Shown: piece by piece, positions 1-9,477 of the stretch
How the letters are laid out: every line of letters starts with the position of its first letter
How positions within the stretch are numbered: the first letter of the stretch is position 1
Made by a program: the position numbers and the translations under genes
Assembly: GCF_000420765.1 (NCBI RefSeq)
Contig: NZ_ATVO01000009.1
Location: 90,769-154,768, forward strand
Length of the DNA: 64,000 nucleotides
Direction: 5' to 3'
Source of the DNA: Sandarakinorhabdus limnophila DSM 17366
GTDB taxonomy: Bacteria; Pseudomonadota; Alphaproteobacteria; Sphingomonadales; Sphingomonadaceae
Notes under the pieces: generated by a model
Told to the model about the DNA's origin: nothing
Seen by the model: the letters and a program-made list of their open reading frames with translations, nothing else
Database searches by the model: none

Positions 1-444
1 CACCGGGCGGTTCGGGCTCCAGTGGTGGCCGTTGGCCACGACGACCGCGCGATAAGCCTTGGTGCCATTCTTGGTGGTGACGTCCCAATTGCCGTCGCTG
101 CGCCGCGCCACCTTCGTCACCGGCGTTTCGAACTGGATCAGGCCCCGCAGCCCGAAATGATCGACATAATCGTTGAAATATTGGGCGATCAGGCTGTGGT
201 GCGGGAAATCCGGCCAGTCGGGGGGCACCGGATATTCCGCGAACTGCAGCCGCCATTTCGAGGTATCGATGTGCAGCGACTGATAGGCACTGCTCATGCC
301 GTTGGGGTTGTTGTAGGCCCAGTTGCCGCCGATCCGGTCCGACGCTTCGAACCAGTCGAACACCACCCCCTCGTCGCGCAGACGCTTGGCGGTGGTGAAA
401 CCGGAACAGCCGGCACCGATCAGGGCAACAGGAAGCGGGCTCAT
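1..444 (-). CDS. Flavin-containing monooxygenase (N-terminal part, runs off window)
   Basis: The first 148 codons of a flavoprotein that continues beyond the left edge. The start ATG (complement of 442-444) is followed almost at once by a Rossmann FAD-binding motif, GAGCSG at residues 10-15, and then by an acidic/aromatic stretch with GGNWAYNN, as in class B flavoprotein monooxygenases that use FAD and NADPH to oxygenate small organic substrates. The NADPH-binding half and the class B fingerprint lie outside the window, so FMO and Baeyer-Villiger types cannot be separated. It is transcribed away from zwf across a 108-bp divergent gap. Confidence 0.75.
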   Translation of the reverse strand, partial: MSPLPVALIGAGCSGFTTAKRLRDEGVVFDWFEASDRIGGNWAYNNPNGMSSAYQSLHIDTSKWRLQFAEYPVPPDWPDFPHHSLIAQYFNDYVDHFGLRGLIQFETPVTKVARRSDGNWDVTTKNGTKAYRAVVVANGHHWSPNRPV

Positions 445-552
445 GGCAACCATCCTAGGCAGATGTGGCGGACGCGCCACCTGACGCTTTGCAGGTGCCA
501 CCGCGGCCAATCGCCTTGCCGGCGGACACGCAATGCTGTTCAAGGCTAGGGC

Positions 553-1998
553 ATGACCGCTGCCACATCCCTGCTGCTGTTCGGTGCCACTGGCGATCTG
601 TCGCGGCGGATGCTGATCCCCTCGCTGTTTGGCCTGCACGGTGATGGCCTGCTTCACCCCGATCTCAGAATAATCGGCACCGCCCGTTCCACGCTCGACA
701 GCGGCAGTTTCCGCGAGCTGGCGGCCAAAGCGTTGGAACAGCATCTGGAGGCGGATCGCCGCCCGCCTGCCGCGGTGGCCAGCTTCCTTGATCGGCTGGC
801 CTATGTGCCGCTGGACGCCAGCCGCACCGAAGGCTTTGCCGCACTCGCCGCTGAAGTGGGCGATCCGTGCCGGCTGGCAATCTTCCTGTCCACCGCGCCC
901 AGCCTGTTCGGATCGACGATTGCCGGGCTGTCGAGTGCCGGGCTGGCCTGTGCAGGCGCTCGCCTCGCGCTGGAAAAGCCGCTGGGCCACGATCTGGCCA
1001 GCAGCCGGGCGATCAACGATGCCGTGGCCGCTGCCTACCCCGAAAGCCAGATTTTCCGCATCGATCATTATCTAGGCAAGGAAACCGTCCAGAACCTGCT
1101 CGCCCTGCGCTTCGGCAACATCTTATTCGAACCGCTGTGGAACGCCACCGGCATCCAGTCCGTCCAGATCAGCGTCGGCGAGACGGTGGGGCTGGAAGGC
1201 CGCGGCGATTATTATGACGGCATGGGCGCCCTGCGCGACATGGTGCAGAACCACATGCTGCAACTGCTGGCGCTGGTCGCCATGGAACCGCCGGCGCGGC
1301 TTGATCCGGCGGCCGTGCGCGATGAAAAGGTGAAGGTGCTGCGCTCGCTCAGGCCGATCACCGCCCGCGAAGTGGAAAGCCACAGCGTGCGCGGCCAATA
1401 TGGCGCTGGTGCCATATTGGGCCAGCCGGTGCCCGGTTATCTGGATGAGCTGGCCAAGCCTTCGGATACCGAAACCTTCGTGGCACTGAAGGCACATGTC
1501 GACAATTGGCGCTGGAAGGGCGTGCCTTTCTATCTGCGCACCGGCAAGCGCGTGCCGGAACGGGTGAGCGAGATCATCGTGCAGTTCCGCCACGTGCCGC
1601 ATTCGATGTTCGGCGATGCCGCGTTGAAAGCCAACAAGCTGATCATCTCCATCCAGCCTGACGAGAATGTTGGCCTGCAGATGATGGCCAAGGTGCCGGG
1701 GCTGGACCGCGACGGGCTGAAATTGCGCGCCGTGCCGCTCGATATCGGCATGACCAACGCCTTTGCCGATGTGCGCCGGCGCATTGCCTATGAACGGCTG
1801 ATGCTCGATCTGGTCGAAGGTCGGCAAACGCTGTTCGTGCGCCGCGACGAGGTGGAAGCACAATGGACCTGGATCGACGCCATCCGCGCCGGCTGGGCCC
1901 AGACCGGCATGGCCGTGAAGCCCTATGCCGCCGGCAACTGGGGCCCGGCCGCCGCCATTGCACTGACCGAGCGCGACGGCGTGAGTTGGCATGACTGA
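553..1998 (+). CDS. zwf: Glucose-6-phosphate 1-dehydrogenase
   Basis: Oxidises glucose 6-phosphate to 6-phosphoglucono-lactone with NAD(P)+, the entry step to the Entner-Doudoroff and oxidative pentose phosphate routes in the cytoplasm. At 481 aa it has the usual family length. The dinucleotide motif GATGDLS is at residues 11-17, the EKPLG motif at 141-145 and the substrate-binding/catalytic signature RIDHYLGKE at 169-177. Its last eight bases overlap the start of glk, so translation of the two is probably coupled. The usual sphingomonad partners pgl and edd are not in this cluster. Confidence 0.97.
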   Translation: MTAATSLLLFGATGDLSRRMLIPSLFGLHGDGLLHPDLRIIGTARSTLDSGSFRELAAKALEQHLEADRRPPAAVASFLDRLAYVPLDASRTEGFAALAAEVGDPCRLAIFLSTAPSLFGSTIAGLSSAGLACAGARLALEKPLGHDLASSRAINDAVAAAYPESQIFRIDHYLGKETVQNLLALRFGNILFEPLWNATGIQSVQISVGETVGLEGRGDYYDGMGALRDMVQNHMLQLLALVAMEPPARLDPAAVRDEKVKVLRSLRPITAREVESHSVRGQYGAGAILGQPVPGYLDELAKPSDTETFVALKAHVDNWRWKGVPFYLRTGKRVPERVSEIIVQFRHVPHSMFGDAALKANKLIISIQPDENVGLQMMAKVPGLDRDGLKLRAVPLDIGMTNAFADVRRRIAYERLMLDLVEGRQTLFVRRDEVEAQWTWIDAIRAGWAQTGMAVKPYAAGNWGPAAAIALTERDGVSWHD

Positions 1999-2965
1999 GC
2001 TTGTGGCCGCCGACATCGGTGGCACGCACGCCCGGTTTGCGCTCGCGCGGCTGGATGGCGCTGGCAACGTTGTGGCGCTGGATGAACCGGTGGTGATGCG
2101 CTGCGCCGAACATGCGTCGTTACAGATGGCGTGGGAGACCTTCGGAACCACCATTGGCCGGCCGCTGCCGCGTGCCGCCGCCATTGCCGTGGCTGGCCCG
2201 GTGGTGGGCAAAGAGCTGAAGCTGACCAACAATCCCTGGGTGATCCGCCCGGCAATGGTGAACAAGAAACTGGGCGTTGACGCCCATGTGCTGGTCAATG
2301 ATTTCGAAGCTGTGGCCTATGCCGTAGGGGCCTGCGGGGAAGGCGCGTTCCAGCATATCTGTGGGCCCGATGTGCCGTTGCCCGACACAGGCACCATTTC
2401 CGTGCTGGGCCCCGGCACCGGTCTGGGGGTGGGCCTGCTGGTGAAACGCGGTGGCCCTGACTGGCAGGTGCTGCCCACCGAAGGCAGCCATGGCGATTTT
2501 TCGCCGGTGGACAGCCTGGAAGACGCGATCCTGGCGCATTTCCGTCGCCGCTTTGGCCGGGTTTCGGCGGAACGGGTGATTTCCGGGCCGGGCCTGGCCG
2601 ACATCCACGCGGCGCTGGCGGCGCTGGACGATCGGGCCATCCAGCCGATGGACGACAAGACCCTGTGGAGCCTGGCCATGAGCGGTGAAGACAGCCTGGC
2701 TGCCGCCGCGCTCGACCGCTTCGCCCAAGCGCTGGGGACGTTCGCGGGCAATATCGCGCTAGCGCATGGGGCTGGCGGCGTGGTAATTGGTGGTGGGCTG
2801 GGCGCTCGCCTGGCCGATCATTTGCCGCGTTCCGGTTTTGCCGGGCGCTTTGCCGCGAAGGGCCGGTTTGAAACGCTGATGCGCAGCCTTCCCGTCAAGC
2901 TGATCACCCACCCGCAGCCCGGCCTGTTCGGTGCTGCCGCCGCCTTTGGCCGAAAGAAGCGATGA
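1991..2965 (+). CDS. glk: Glucokinase
   Basis: ATP-dependent phosphorylation of glucose to glucose 6-phosphate, the substrate of the upstream Zwf. The 324-aa protein starts with the phosphate-1 motif DIGGTHARFAL near residue 8 and carries a glycine-rich GPGTGLGVG motif near residue 141, as in bacterial hexokinase-like glucokinases of the Glk (not ROK) type. The start ATG lies inside the last codons of zwf, and the stop overlaps the eda start by four bases (ATGA). The three genes therefore form one tightly coupled glucose catabolic operon. Confidence 0.95.
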   Translation: MTELVAADIGGTHARFALARLDGAGNVVALDEPVVMRCAEHASLQMAWETFGTTIGRPLPRAAAIAVAGPVVGKELKLTNNPWVIRPAMVNKKLGVDAHVLVNDFEAVAYAVGACGEGAFQHICGPDVPLPDTGTISVLGPGTGLGVGLLVKRGGPDWQVLPTEGSHGDFSPVDSLEDAILAHFRRRFGRVSAERVISGPGLADIHAALAALDDRAIQPMDDKTLWSLAMSGEDSLAAAALDRFAQALGTFAGNIALAHGAGGVVIGGGLGARLADHLPRSGFAGRFAAKGRFETLMRSLPVKLITHPQPGLFGAAAAFGRKKR

Positions 2966-3576
2966 TGGATATCGACAGCGTGATGGGCCTGGCGCCGGTG
3001 ATCCCGGTTCTGATGGTGGACGATATCGCCCACGCCCGGCCGCTGGCGGAAGCGCTGGTGGCCGGCGGCCTGCCGGTGCTGGAAGTGACGCTGCGCACGC
3101 CGGTCGCGCTGGACGTGATCACCGAAATGGCCAAGGTGCCAGGTGCCGTCGTCGGCGCCGGCACGGTGATTTCGTCGGGTGATCTTGCCGCCGCGCTGGT
3201 GGCCGGGGCGCGCTTTGTCGTTTCGCCCGGCATCACGGCAGCGCTAGGATCGGCGGCGCGCACCAGCGGTGTGCCGTTCCTGCCTGGCGTCTCCAGCGCC
3301 AGCGACATTATCCGTGCCCAGGAAATGGGCTTCAACCGGCTGAAATTCTTCCCGGCGGTGGCCGCAGGCGGCCTGCCGATGCTGCGCGCGCTGACCGCGC
3401 CGTTTCGCAACGTGCGCTTCTGCCCCACCGGCGGCATCACGCTTGAAAGCGCGCCGGAATGGCTTGCGGACCCGGCCGTCGCCTGTGTGGGCGGCAGCTG
3501 GATCGCCAAGCGCGGCGAAACGGATTGGGCCGCGATCGAAGCGCGGGCGCGAGCAGCAGCAGCCCTGCGCGACTGA
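2962..3576 (+). CDS. eda: 2-dehydro-3-deoxy-phosphogluconate (KDPG) aldolase
   Basis: Cleaves KDPG to pyruvate and glyceraldehyde 3-phosphate, the last Entner-Doudoroff step. The 204-aa class I aldolase shows the expected order: EVTLRT at 41-46 (general acid/base Glu41, Arg45), GAGTV at 65-69, SPGIT at 88-92, the Schiff-base lysine Lys128 in RLKFFPA, and the phosphate-binding CPTGGI. Start ATG ATG overlaps the glk stop. The gene for the preceding enzyme, phosphogluconate dehydratase (edd), is absent here and must lie elsewhere if the pathway is complete. It ends directly against the convergent ABC permease gene. Confidence 0.96.
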   Translation: MMDIDSVMGLAPVIPVLMVDDIAHARPLAEALVAGGLPVLEVTLRTPVALDVITEMAKVPGAVVGAGTVISSGDLAAALVAGARFVVSPGITAALGSAARTSGVPFLPGVSSASDIIRAQEMGFNRLKFFPAVAAGGLPMLRALTAPFRNVRFCPTGGITLESAPEWLADPAVACVGGSWIAKRGETDWAAIEARARAAAALRD

Positions 3577-5046
3577 TCACTCAGCCGGTTTCGGCCGGAA
3601 CCACCACACGCCCGCCAGCATCAGCGCCGGCACCACCAGCACCGCCAGAGTCCACCAGCTGCCAGTCAGAATCAGCCGCGTTGCACCGGCGAGGCTACCC
3701 AGCAGTACGAATTCCCCCACCGCCATCAGCAGCGAACTGCGATAGCGTTTGCGAAAGGCGCTGCGGCGAGCGGGCGGCTGGGTCCAGGCCTGCATGGCCG
3801 CACTGGCGAGGCCAGCCACCAGCGCCATCGGCAGCATCACCGCCACCGCGACCGGGGACTTCGGCAGCACCACCAGCGCCAGCACGGACACCATCAGCAA
3901 CGGCGGGGTAAGCGCCGCTGCCAGTTTGGCCCGAATAGCAACGCCCGGGCGCAAGGGGGCAGCCGCAATCAGATCGGGCGCATCTTCGGCGCACAGTACC
4001 AGCCAGGCCAGCGACGAGGATAAGGCGCCGGCCAGAAACACGCCGGCCGCCGCCAGCCGCGCCGGCGTCACCTGGCCATCGGTGAAGATCAGCGCCAGAA
4101 TCGGCACCATGAACACCAGCTGCTGGCCGATCTGCGAAATCAGTTCCGGATCGCGACCCAGCAATTTCAGTTCCTTGCCGAACAACACGGCCGTGGCGCT
4201 GCCGCCAAAGCGCACCGCCCGGCCGCGGCGCGGCACATGGGGGGCCGCGGTGGGATCGGCCGGCGCTGCCTCCATCCGGCTCGCCGCCAGCCACGCCGAA
4301 CATTGCGATGCCGCCAACGCCAGCCCCAGCACGGTGATCAGCGGCAGCGGCTGGCCAAACACCGCCTGCGCTGGCCAATCAAGCGGTGCGGGTGGGCGCT
4401 GTGAAAAATAGGTCAATTGGGCATCGAACCATTTGGGGGCAAAATTGGGCGCCTGGCCCAGCGCAAACACGGCCGCCGCGAGGCCAACCCCAGCCACCTG
4501 CGCCACCAGCTTGGCCAGCTTGGGGCCAAGCAGGCGATCCAGCAGCGTGGCGATGGTGAGCGCCAGTGCGGTCGCCACCAGCGCCACCGACATCACCACA
4601 AGTGGGCCGGCCACCCAGGTGACATGGCCAAAAGCCGCGGAAAACAGGAAGAAGGGCGCGGTGAGCAGGAGGAACGGCAGCGCCACCACCGCCTGCACGC
4701 CCGCCACCCGGGCCGCCACCACCCGAGCCACCGGCAGCGGCGCGGTGAGCAGCAATTCCAGCTCGCCGCGATCCCGGCCCAGCCGCAGCACATGGGCATA
4801 GGCGGAACTGACCATCACCAGCATCATGCCCAGCAGCACCGCGCCGACCGAACCGAGCGCGGCCAGCGGCAGATCGGCGCCGCCCCGCACACGCCACGCC
4901 ATCACCGCACCGCCAGCAATCGGCAACAGCGCCAGCAGCAGCATGGCGATGATGCGCCCCCAGCGGCCTTCACGGCCACGCGCCTTCACCCGCACATCGT
5001 GCAGCACCAGCCACGGCAGGCTGCCCGGCCGCGCCAGCGCAATCAT
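3577..5046 (-). CDS. ABC transporter permease, large multi-span membrane protein
   Basis: A 489-aa, strongly hydrophobic protein with many predicted membrane spans separated by short Arg-rich loops. Its start overlaps the stop of the upstream ATPase gene by four bases, so the two almost certainly form one ABC exporter (ABC-2 like). A hydrophilic loop around residues 255-275 divides two membrane blocks, suggesting two related halves. No substrate can be read from the sequence. Homologous unnamed pairs are often simply called ABC transporter permease. Confidence 0.8.
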   Translation of the reverse strand: MIALARPGSLPWLVLHDVRVKARGREGRWGRIIAMLLLALLPIAGGAVMAWRVRGGADLPLAALGSVGAVLLGMMLVMVSSAYAHVLRLGRDRGELELLLTAPLPVARVVAARVAGVQAVVALPFLLLTAPFFLFSAAFGHVTWVAGPLVVMSVALVATALALTIATLLDRLLGPKLAKLVAQVAGVGLAAAVFALGQAPNFAPKWFDAQLTYFSQRPPAPLDWPAQAVFGQPLPLITVLGLALAASQCSAWLAASRMEAAPADPTAAPHVPRRGRAVRFGGSATAVLFGKELKLLGRDPELISQIGQQLVFMVPILALIFTDGQVTPARLAAAGVFLAGALSSSLAWLVLCAEDAPDLIAAAPLRPGVAIRAKLAAALTPPLLMVSVLALVVLPKSPVAVAVMLPMALVAGLASAAMQAWTQPPARRSAFRKRYRSSLLMAVGEFVLLGSLAGATRLILTGSWWTLAVLVVPALMLAGVWWFRPKPAE

Positions 5047-5792
5047 GCCGGCACGTCTTCCTGTGCCAGTTCAAGGAACAATTGTTCCAGCGTGGTGCCT
5101 TCAGCCCGGCCGGCGGAAAGCTCGGCCATGCTGCCTTCCGCCACCAGCTTGCCGGCGCGGATGATGCCAATGCGCTGGGCAATGCGTTCGGCCACTTCCA
5201 ATATGTGCGTCGTCAGGATCACGGTGCCGCCCGCCGCGACCTGTTCAAGCAATATGTCCTTCACCGAACGCGCCGCGGCGGCATCAAGCCCGGTGAGCGG
5301 TTCATCAAGGATGAGCAGGCGTGGTTCGTGGATGAGCGCGCCAGCCAGCGCCAGTTTCTGCTTCATGCCGCGCGAAAAGCCTTCGCAGCGGCTGTCGCGC
5401 TTGTCCCACAGGGTCAGGCGCTTCAGCAAGGCTTCGGCGCGCGGTTCGGCGTCAGCAGCCGGCACGTTCCACAGGCCGGCGATGAAGGCCAGATACTCGA
5501 TGGGTGTCAGCTTGTCGTACAGCAAGGGCTCGTCGGGCAGCCAGGCGATCAGGCGCTTGGCCGCAATCGGATCGGCCAGCGCATCCACCCCGAACACGCT
5601 GATATCCCCGGCGTCAGGGCGGGCGAGGCCCGTAACCATCCTGAGCGTTGTCGTCTTGCCGGCGCCATTCGGGCCCAGCAGCGCATAGATCTGCCCGGCC
5701 GGCACGACGAGATCGAGGCCATTCACGGCCAGAAAGCCGTCAAAGGCCTTGGCCAGGCCGTGGATCTGTAGGGCAGGAATCAGAGCGTGCAT
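5043..5792 (-). CDS. ABC transporter ATP-binding protein
   Basis: A 249-aa cytoplasmic ATPase that powers the permease encoded immediately downstream. Walker A is GPNGAGKT (residues 40-47), the signature region reads GFSRGMKQ (138-145) and Walker B is LLILDEP (159-165), followed by the H-loop in TTHILE. The signature SRGMKQ replaces the classical LSGGQ, which is common in ABC-2 type exporters of the CcmA/DrrA/NatA group. It diverges from the beta-helix gene across 132 bp that presumably holds both promoters. Confidence 0.9.
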   Translation of the reverse strand: MHALIPALQIHGLAKAFDGFLAVNGLDLVVPAGQIYALLGPNGAGKTTTLRMVTGLARPDAGDISVFGVDALADPIAAKRLIAWLPDEPLLYDKLTPIEYLAFIAGLWNVPAADAEPRAEALLKRLTLWDKRDSRCEGFSRGMKQKLALAGALIHEPRLLILDEPLTGLDAAAARSVKDILLEQVAAGGTVILTTHILEVAERIAQRIGIIRAGKLVAEGSMAELSAGRAEGTTLEQLFLELAQEDVPA

Positions 5793-5924
5793 GGGCGCAT
5801 CGATAACAAACCCCCGACGCCAATGCGATAAATGGGCGTTAACCGGACGAATTCAGGGGTTGAGTGGCACTGCAGAAGGGCGGAAAGTCATTCCCAAGAA
5901 TAGGAACCGGGGAAGGATCACCAC

Positions 5925-7142
5925 ATGCGCATGGCGCTTCTGATTGCACTCTTGGCCAGTTCATCGCTGGCGCAGGCGAAGATGATCCACGTCGGGCCGG
6001 GCGGCAACGCCCAGGAAAAGTTGCAAACCGCGCTGATCGAAGCCCAGCCGGGTGACACGGTGCATATCGCGGCCGGGCGTTATGCGCTCGCAGATGGTCT
6101 GTCGCTCGATGTCGATGGCGTCACCGTTAAAGGCGACGGACCGGACAAGACCATCCTTGATTTCACCGCGCAGAAAGTCGCCGGCGAAGGCCTGCTGATC
6201 ACGTCGGACAATGTGGTGGTGCGCGATCTGGGAATCGAGAATGCCGCCGGCAACGGGGTGAAATCCAAGGGCAGCGACGGCATCGCGCTGGTCAATCTCA
6301 GGGTGGAATGGACCGGCGGGCCGAAATCCACCAACGGCGCCTATGGCCTGTATCCGGTCAGTTCCAAGAACGTACTGATCGACCGGTCGGTGGTGAAGGG
6401 CGCTTCGGATGCCGGCATCTATGTGGGCCAGTCGCAGAACATCATCGTGCGGAACAGCCGGGCCGAAATGAACGTCGCCGGGATCGAGATCGAGAACAGC
6501 TATGACGCCGACGTGGTGGGCAACACCGCCACCAACAATGCCGGCGGTATCCTGGTGTTCGATCTGCCCGATCTGCCGCAACAGGGCGGCCGCAACGTGA
6601 AGCTGACGAACAATCAGGTGATCGCCAATAATCATGTGAACTTCGCCGCGCCCGGCAATATCGTGGCGGGCGTGCCATCGGGCACCGGCATCATGGTGAT
6701 GGCCAATGCCAAGGTGATGGTGGAAAACAACCACGTGATGGGCAACAACGGCAGCGCCGTGATGATCGTCGCCTATACCCAGGCCTTCACTGACAAGGCC
6801 TACAACCCGCTGCCGCGCAGTGTATCGGTGGCCGGCAATCATTTCATGGACAACGGCAAGGCCCCGGCCTTTGCCGGCGGCAAGGAGATTGCCGCAGCCG
6901 TGGGCGGTACCATTCCGCCGGTGCTGTGGGATGGCATCACCCGCTATGCCGTGCCGGGCGGTGGCGGCGAGAAGCTGGCCGAGGGCGGCATCAACATCGA
7001 TGCACCGGGCATCAGCCTCAATCTGGGCCTGCAAGGCACGCCAGCCACCCAGGCCAGGCCTGCGCCGATGCAGCAAAATCTGGTGGTGAGCACACGGCCC
7101 GCCATCGTGCTGCCGGCAGCGCTGGAGGCGCGCGCCAAGTGA
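5925..7142 (+). CDS. Secreted right-handed parallel beta-helix repeat protein
   Basis: A 405-aa protein with a short cleavable signal peptide (hydrophobic residues 3-17, then SLAQA). The body consists of repeated Asn/Val/Gly-rich rungs such as NNVVVRDLGIENA, KNVLIDRSVVKGA and QNIIVRNSRAEM, typical of pectate-lyase-like PbH1 repeats. A ribosome-binding site (GGGGAAGGAT) precedes the ATG. The downstream dihaem cytochrome overlaps its stop codon. From memory, this pairing is that of the TIGR03805/TIGR03806 families, whose function is unknown. A role in carbohydrate binding or cleavage is only a guess from the fold. Confidence 0.85.
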   Translation: MRMALLIALLASSSLAQAKMIHVGPGGNAQEKLQTALIEAQPGDTVHIAAGRYALADGLSLDVDGVTVKGDGPDKTILDFTAQKVAGEGLLITSDNVVVRDLGIENAAGNGVKSKGSDGIALVNLRVEWTGGPKSTNGAYGLYPVSSKNVLIDRSVVKGASDAGIYVGQSQNIIVRNSRAEMNVAGIEIENSYDADVVGNTATNNAGGILVFDLPDLPQQGGRNVKLTNNQVIANNHVNFAAPGNIVAGVPSGTGIMVMANAKVMVENNHVMGNNGSAVMIVAYTQAFTDKAYNPLPRSVSVAGNHFMDNGKAPAFAGGKEIAAAVGGTIPPVLWDGITRYAVPGGGGEKLAEGGINIDAPGISLNLGLQGTPATQARPAPMQQNLVVSTRPAIVLPAALEARAK

Positions 7143-8191
7143 GACGGATCTGGGCGGCGCTGTTGTTGCTGGGGGCGGCGCCTGCGCCCGTGGTGCAGAG
7201 CCAATTGCTGCTGACCACCGATGCGCCGCGGCTGGCTGATTATGGCCTGTTCGATGCCGCCGGCCACCCGGCGCCGGGGGTGCAGCCCTACACGCTCAAC
7301 ACGCCGCTGTTTTCGGATGGTGCGGAAAAATTCCGCTTTGCCTGGCTGCCGCCGGGGACGAAGGCGCAATATCGTGCGTTGGGCGCGCTGGCCTTTCCGG
7401 TGGGCACGGTGCTGGTCAAACGCTTTGCCTTCCCGGCTGATCTGCGGCAGCCCGCGAAAGATGTGCGCCCCATCGAGACGCGCCTGTTGATCCACCGGCC
7501 GGCCGGCTGGATGGCGTTGAGCTATGTTGAACAGGACGGCGGCGCCGTGTTGAAGCGCGCCGGCGTGAAAGTGCCCGTGGAGTTCATCGACAAGGCGGGC
7601 CGCGCGCAGGCCATCGATTATGCCGTGCCCAACCAGAACCAGTGCAAGACCTGCCACCAGGATGGCGAGGCGATCACGCCGATCGGGCCCACGGCGGGCA
7701 ATCTCAACGGCAGCCTGCATGGCACCGGGCCGAACCAGTTGATGACATGGGCCAGATCGGGCCGGCTGGCCGGCCTGCCCGCTGATGGTTGGCCAAGGCT
7801 GGCACGCTGGGACAATGCGGCCGAGCCGCTCAACGCCCGCGCCCGCGCCTATCTGGCGGTAAATTGCGCCCATTGCCACAGTCGGGGCGGTTTTGCGTCC
7901 AACTCCGGCCTCTATCTGGTGCCGGAAGAAGTCACGCCGGCCCATCTGGGCGTGTTGAAACGTCCGGTAGCGGCCGGGCGCGGTTCGGGCGGGAATGAGT
8001 TTTCGATCCTGCCCGGCCAGCCCAACAAATCCATCCTTCTACACCGCATGACCTCGTCCGAACCCGGCATCATGATGCCCCAATTCGGCCGCGCGCTGGC
8101 CCATGACGAGGGGAACGCGCTGATCCGCAAGTGGATCGCCGCTATGCCCGACCCAGCCGATTCAGCGCCGGCAGCAGCGGCAGCACCGTAA
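7139..8191 (+). CDS. SO2930/HNE_0200-type dihaem c-type cytochrome
   Basis: Periplasmic protein of 350 aa. GTG at 7139-7141 overlaps the stop of the beta-helix gene (GTGA) and is directly followed by a signal peptide (WAALLLLGAAPAP). An earlier in-frame start would lie within the upstream gene and is unlikely. Two haem c attachment motifs are visible, CKTCH at residues 169-173 and CAHCH at 243-247. The family is known for occurring next to the beta-helix protein, but the electron donor, acceptor and substrate are unknown. Its 3' end overlaps the convergent MFS gene by 50 bp. Confidence 0.85.
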   Translation: MRRIWAALLLLGAAPAPVVQSQLLLTTDAPRLADYGLFDAAGHPAPGVQPYTLNTPLFSDGAEKFRFAWLPPGTKAQYRALGALAFPVGTVLVKRFAFPADLRQPAKDVRPIETRLLIHRPAGWMALSYVEQDGGAVLKRAGVKVPVEFIDKAGRAQAIDYAVPNQNQCKTCHQDGEAITPIGPTAGNLNGSLHGTGPNQLMTWARSGRLAGLPADGWPRLARWDNAAEPLNARARAYLAVNCAHCHSRGGFASNSGLYLVPEEVTPAHLGVLKRPVAAGRGSGGNEFSILPGQPNKSILLHRMTSSEPGIMMPQFGRALAHDEGNALIRKWIAAMPDPADSAPAAAAAP

Positions 8192-9383
8192 GCCCGGCCA
8201 GCATCAGCACCAACGGCACACCCAGCCCTGCCCCCACGGCCGCGCCGGCACCGAGCACGGACGACACCTGGAACAGGCTGTTGATGATGTTGTTGGCGGC
8301 GATGGCGCTGGCCCGGCTGCCAGCCTCGCCCGCAGTTTGCAGCACGGCATAGAGCGGCACCGAAAACACCCCGCCGGCCAGCGCCAGCACGGTGAGATCG
8401 ATCAACACACGCCAGCCGGCCAGCGTGGCAAAGAACGCCGTGACGTCCTTCGGCGCACTGCCCACCGCGCCGATGGCGAACCACAGATCAATGCCGGCCA
8501 GCGCCATTGCCAGCCCGGCGGCACCGCACAGCCGAGTGGAAATGCGCCCCTTCAGCCAGCGCCCCACCGCCACTGATCCAGCCGCGATACCCACCGAAAA
8601 GGCCGCCAGAAACAGGGTGGCGACACCTTGCGTGGCCCCCATGTCGTTCTTGGCCAGCGGCACGAACTGGCTGGTGTAAACCGCGCCCAGCGCCCAGAAC
8701 CAGCTGATCGCCAGCGTGGCGATGAGCAGCCGGCGATTGGCAAAGGCATGGCCCAACGCTGCGCGGCTGCTCGACACCGGGTTCCAGTTCAATGTGCGCC
8801 CCGGTTCGGGCGGCGCCGGCGGAATGAAGCGCGACGCCAGCCAGCCGAGGCCGGCAATGGCGAGCGCGATCGGCCCGACCGCCTGCGTTGCCAGAAGGCC
8901 GCCAGCGACCTGGCCGAGCAGGATGGCCACGAAGGTTGCACCTTCCACCAGGCCGGTACCGGCGATCAGTTCCTGCGGCTTCAAATGCTGGGGCAGAATG
9001 GCATATTTGACCGGGCCGAATAGGGTTGAATGGCATCCCATCAGGAACACCACGACCAGCGCCAGCGGCAGCGACCCAATTGCCAGCGCCGCCCAGCCCA
9101 ATGCCATGAAGGCGATCTCGGAAAGCTTTACCAGGCGTGTAATCCCGGCCTTGTCACGCGCATCGGCGACGGAACCGGCAATGCCAGAAAACAGGAAGAA
9201 GGGCGCGATGAACAGCCCGGCCGCCGTAGAGGCCAACAACGCCGCCTGTTTGGGATCAGCCGCCGCCACATCATAGGCAACGATGAACACCAGCGCGGTA
9301 CGGAACAGATTGTCGTTGAAGGCGCCCAGGAACTGGGTGGCAAACAGGGGGCCGAAGCGCCGCGTGGTCAACAGGGCCAACAT
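8142..9383 (-). CDS. MFS transporter, LplT-like (putative lysophospholipid carrier)
   Basis: A 413-aa inner-membrane protein with about twelve hydrophobic segments. The N-terminus FGPLFATQFLGAFNDNLFR resembles LplT and the MFS half of MFS-acyltransferase fusions that flip lysophospholipids for re-acylation. No acyltransferase domain is attached or adjacent. I chose the ATG at 9381-9383 because a longer frame (to 9497) adds a non-membrane leader that would overlap the divergent J-domain gene. Its 3' end overlaps the cytochrome gene tail to tail. The substrate is inferred only from the N-terminal motif. Confidence 0.75.
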   Translation of the reverse strand: MLALLTTRRFGPLFATQFLGAFNDNLFRTALVFIVAYDVAAADPKQAALLASTAAGLFIAPFFLFSGIAGSVADARDKAGITRLVKLSEIAFMALGWAALAIGSLPLALVVVFLMGCHSTLFGPVKYAILPQHLKPQELIAGTGLVEGATFVAILLGQVAGGLLATQAVGPIALAIAGLGWLASRFIPPAPPEPGRTLNWNPVSSSRAALGHAFANRRLLIATLAISWFWALGAVYTSQFVPLAKNDMGATQGVATLFLAAFSVGIAAGSVAVGRWLKGRISTRLCGAAGLAMALAGIDLWFAIGAVGSAPKDVTAFFATLAGWRVLIDLTVLALAGGVFSVPLYAVLQTAGEAGSRASAIAANNIINSLFQVSSVLGAGAAVGAGLGVPLVLMLAGLTVLPLLPALNRLGRA

Positions 9384-9477
9384 CTGGCGCGAGCCATGCC
9401 CGTTTGTGCCGCAGCCGTCCAGACTCGCAACGGCGGCCGGCATGGCATAAAAGGAGCGATTGAGGAGACGCGGGCAC

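Noticed and set aside
4417..5688. 423-codon plus-strand frame opposite the ABC genes
   Set aside because: Gln/Arg/His-rich shadow of the ABC permease and ATPase, which carry clear motifs.
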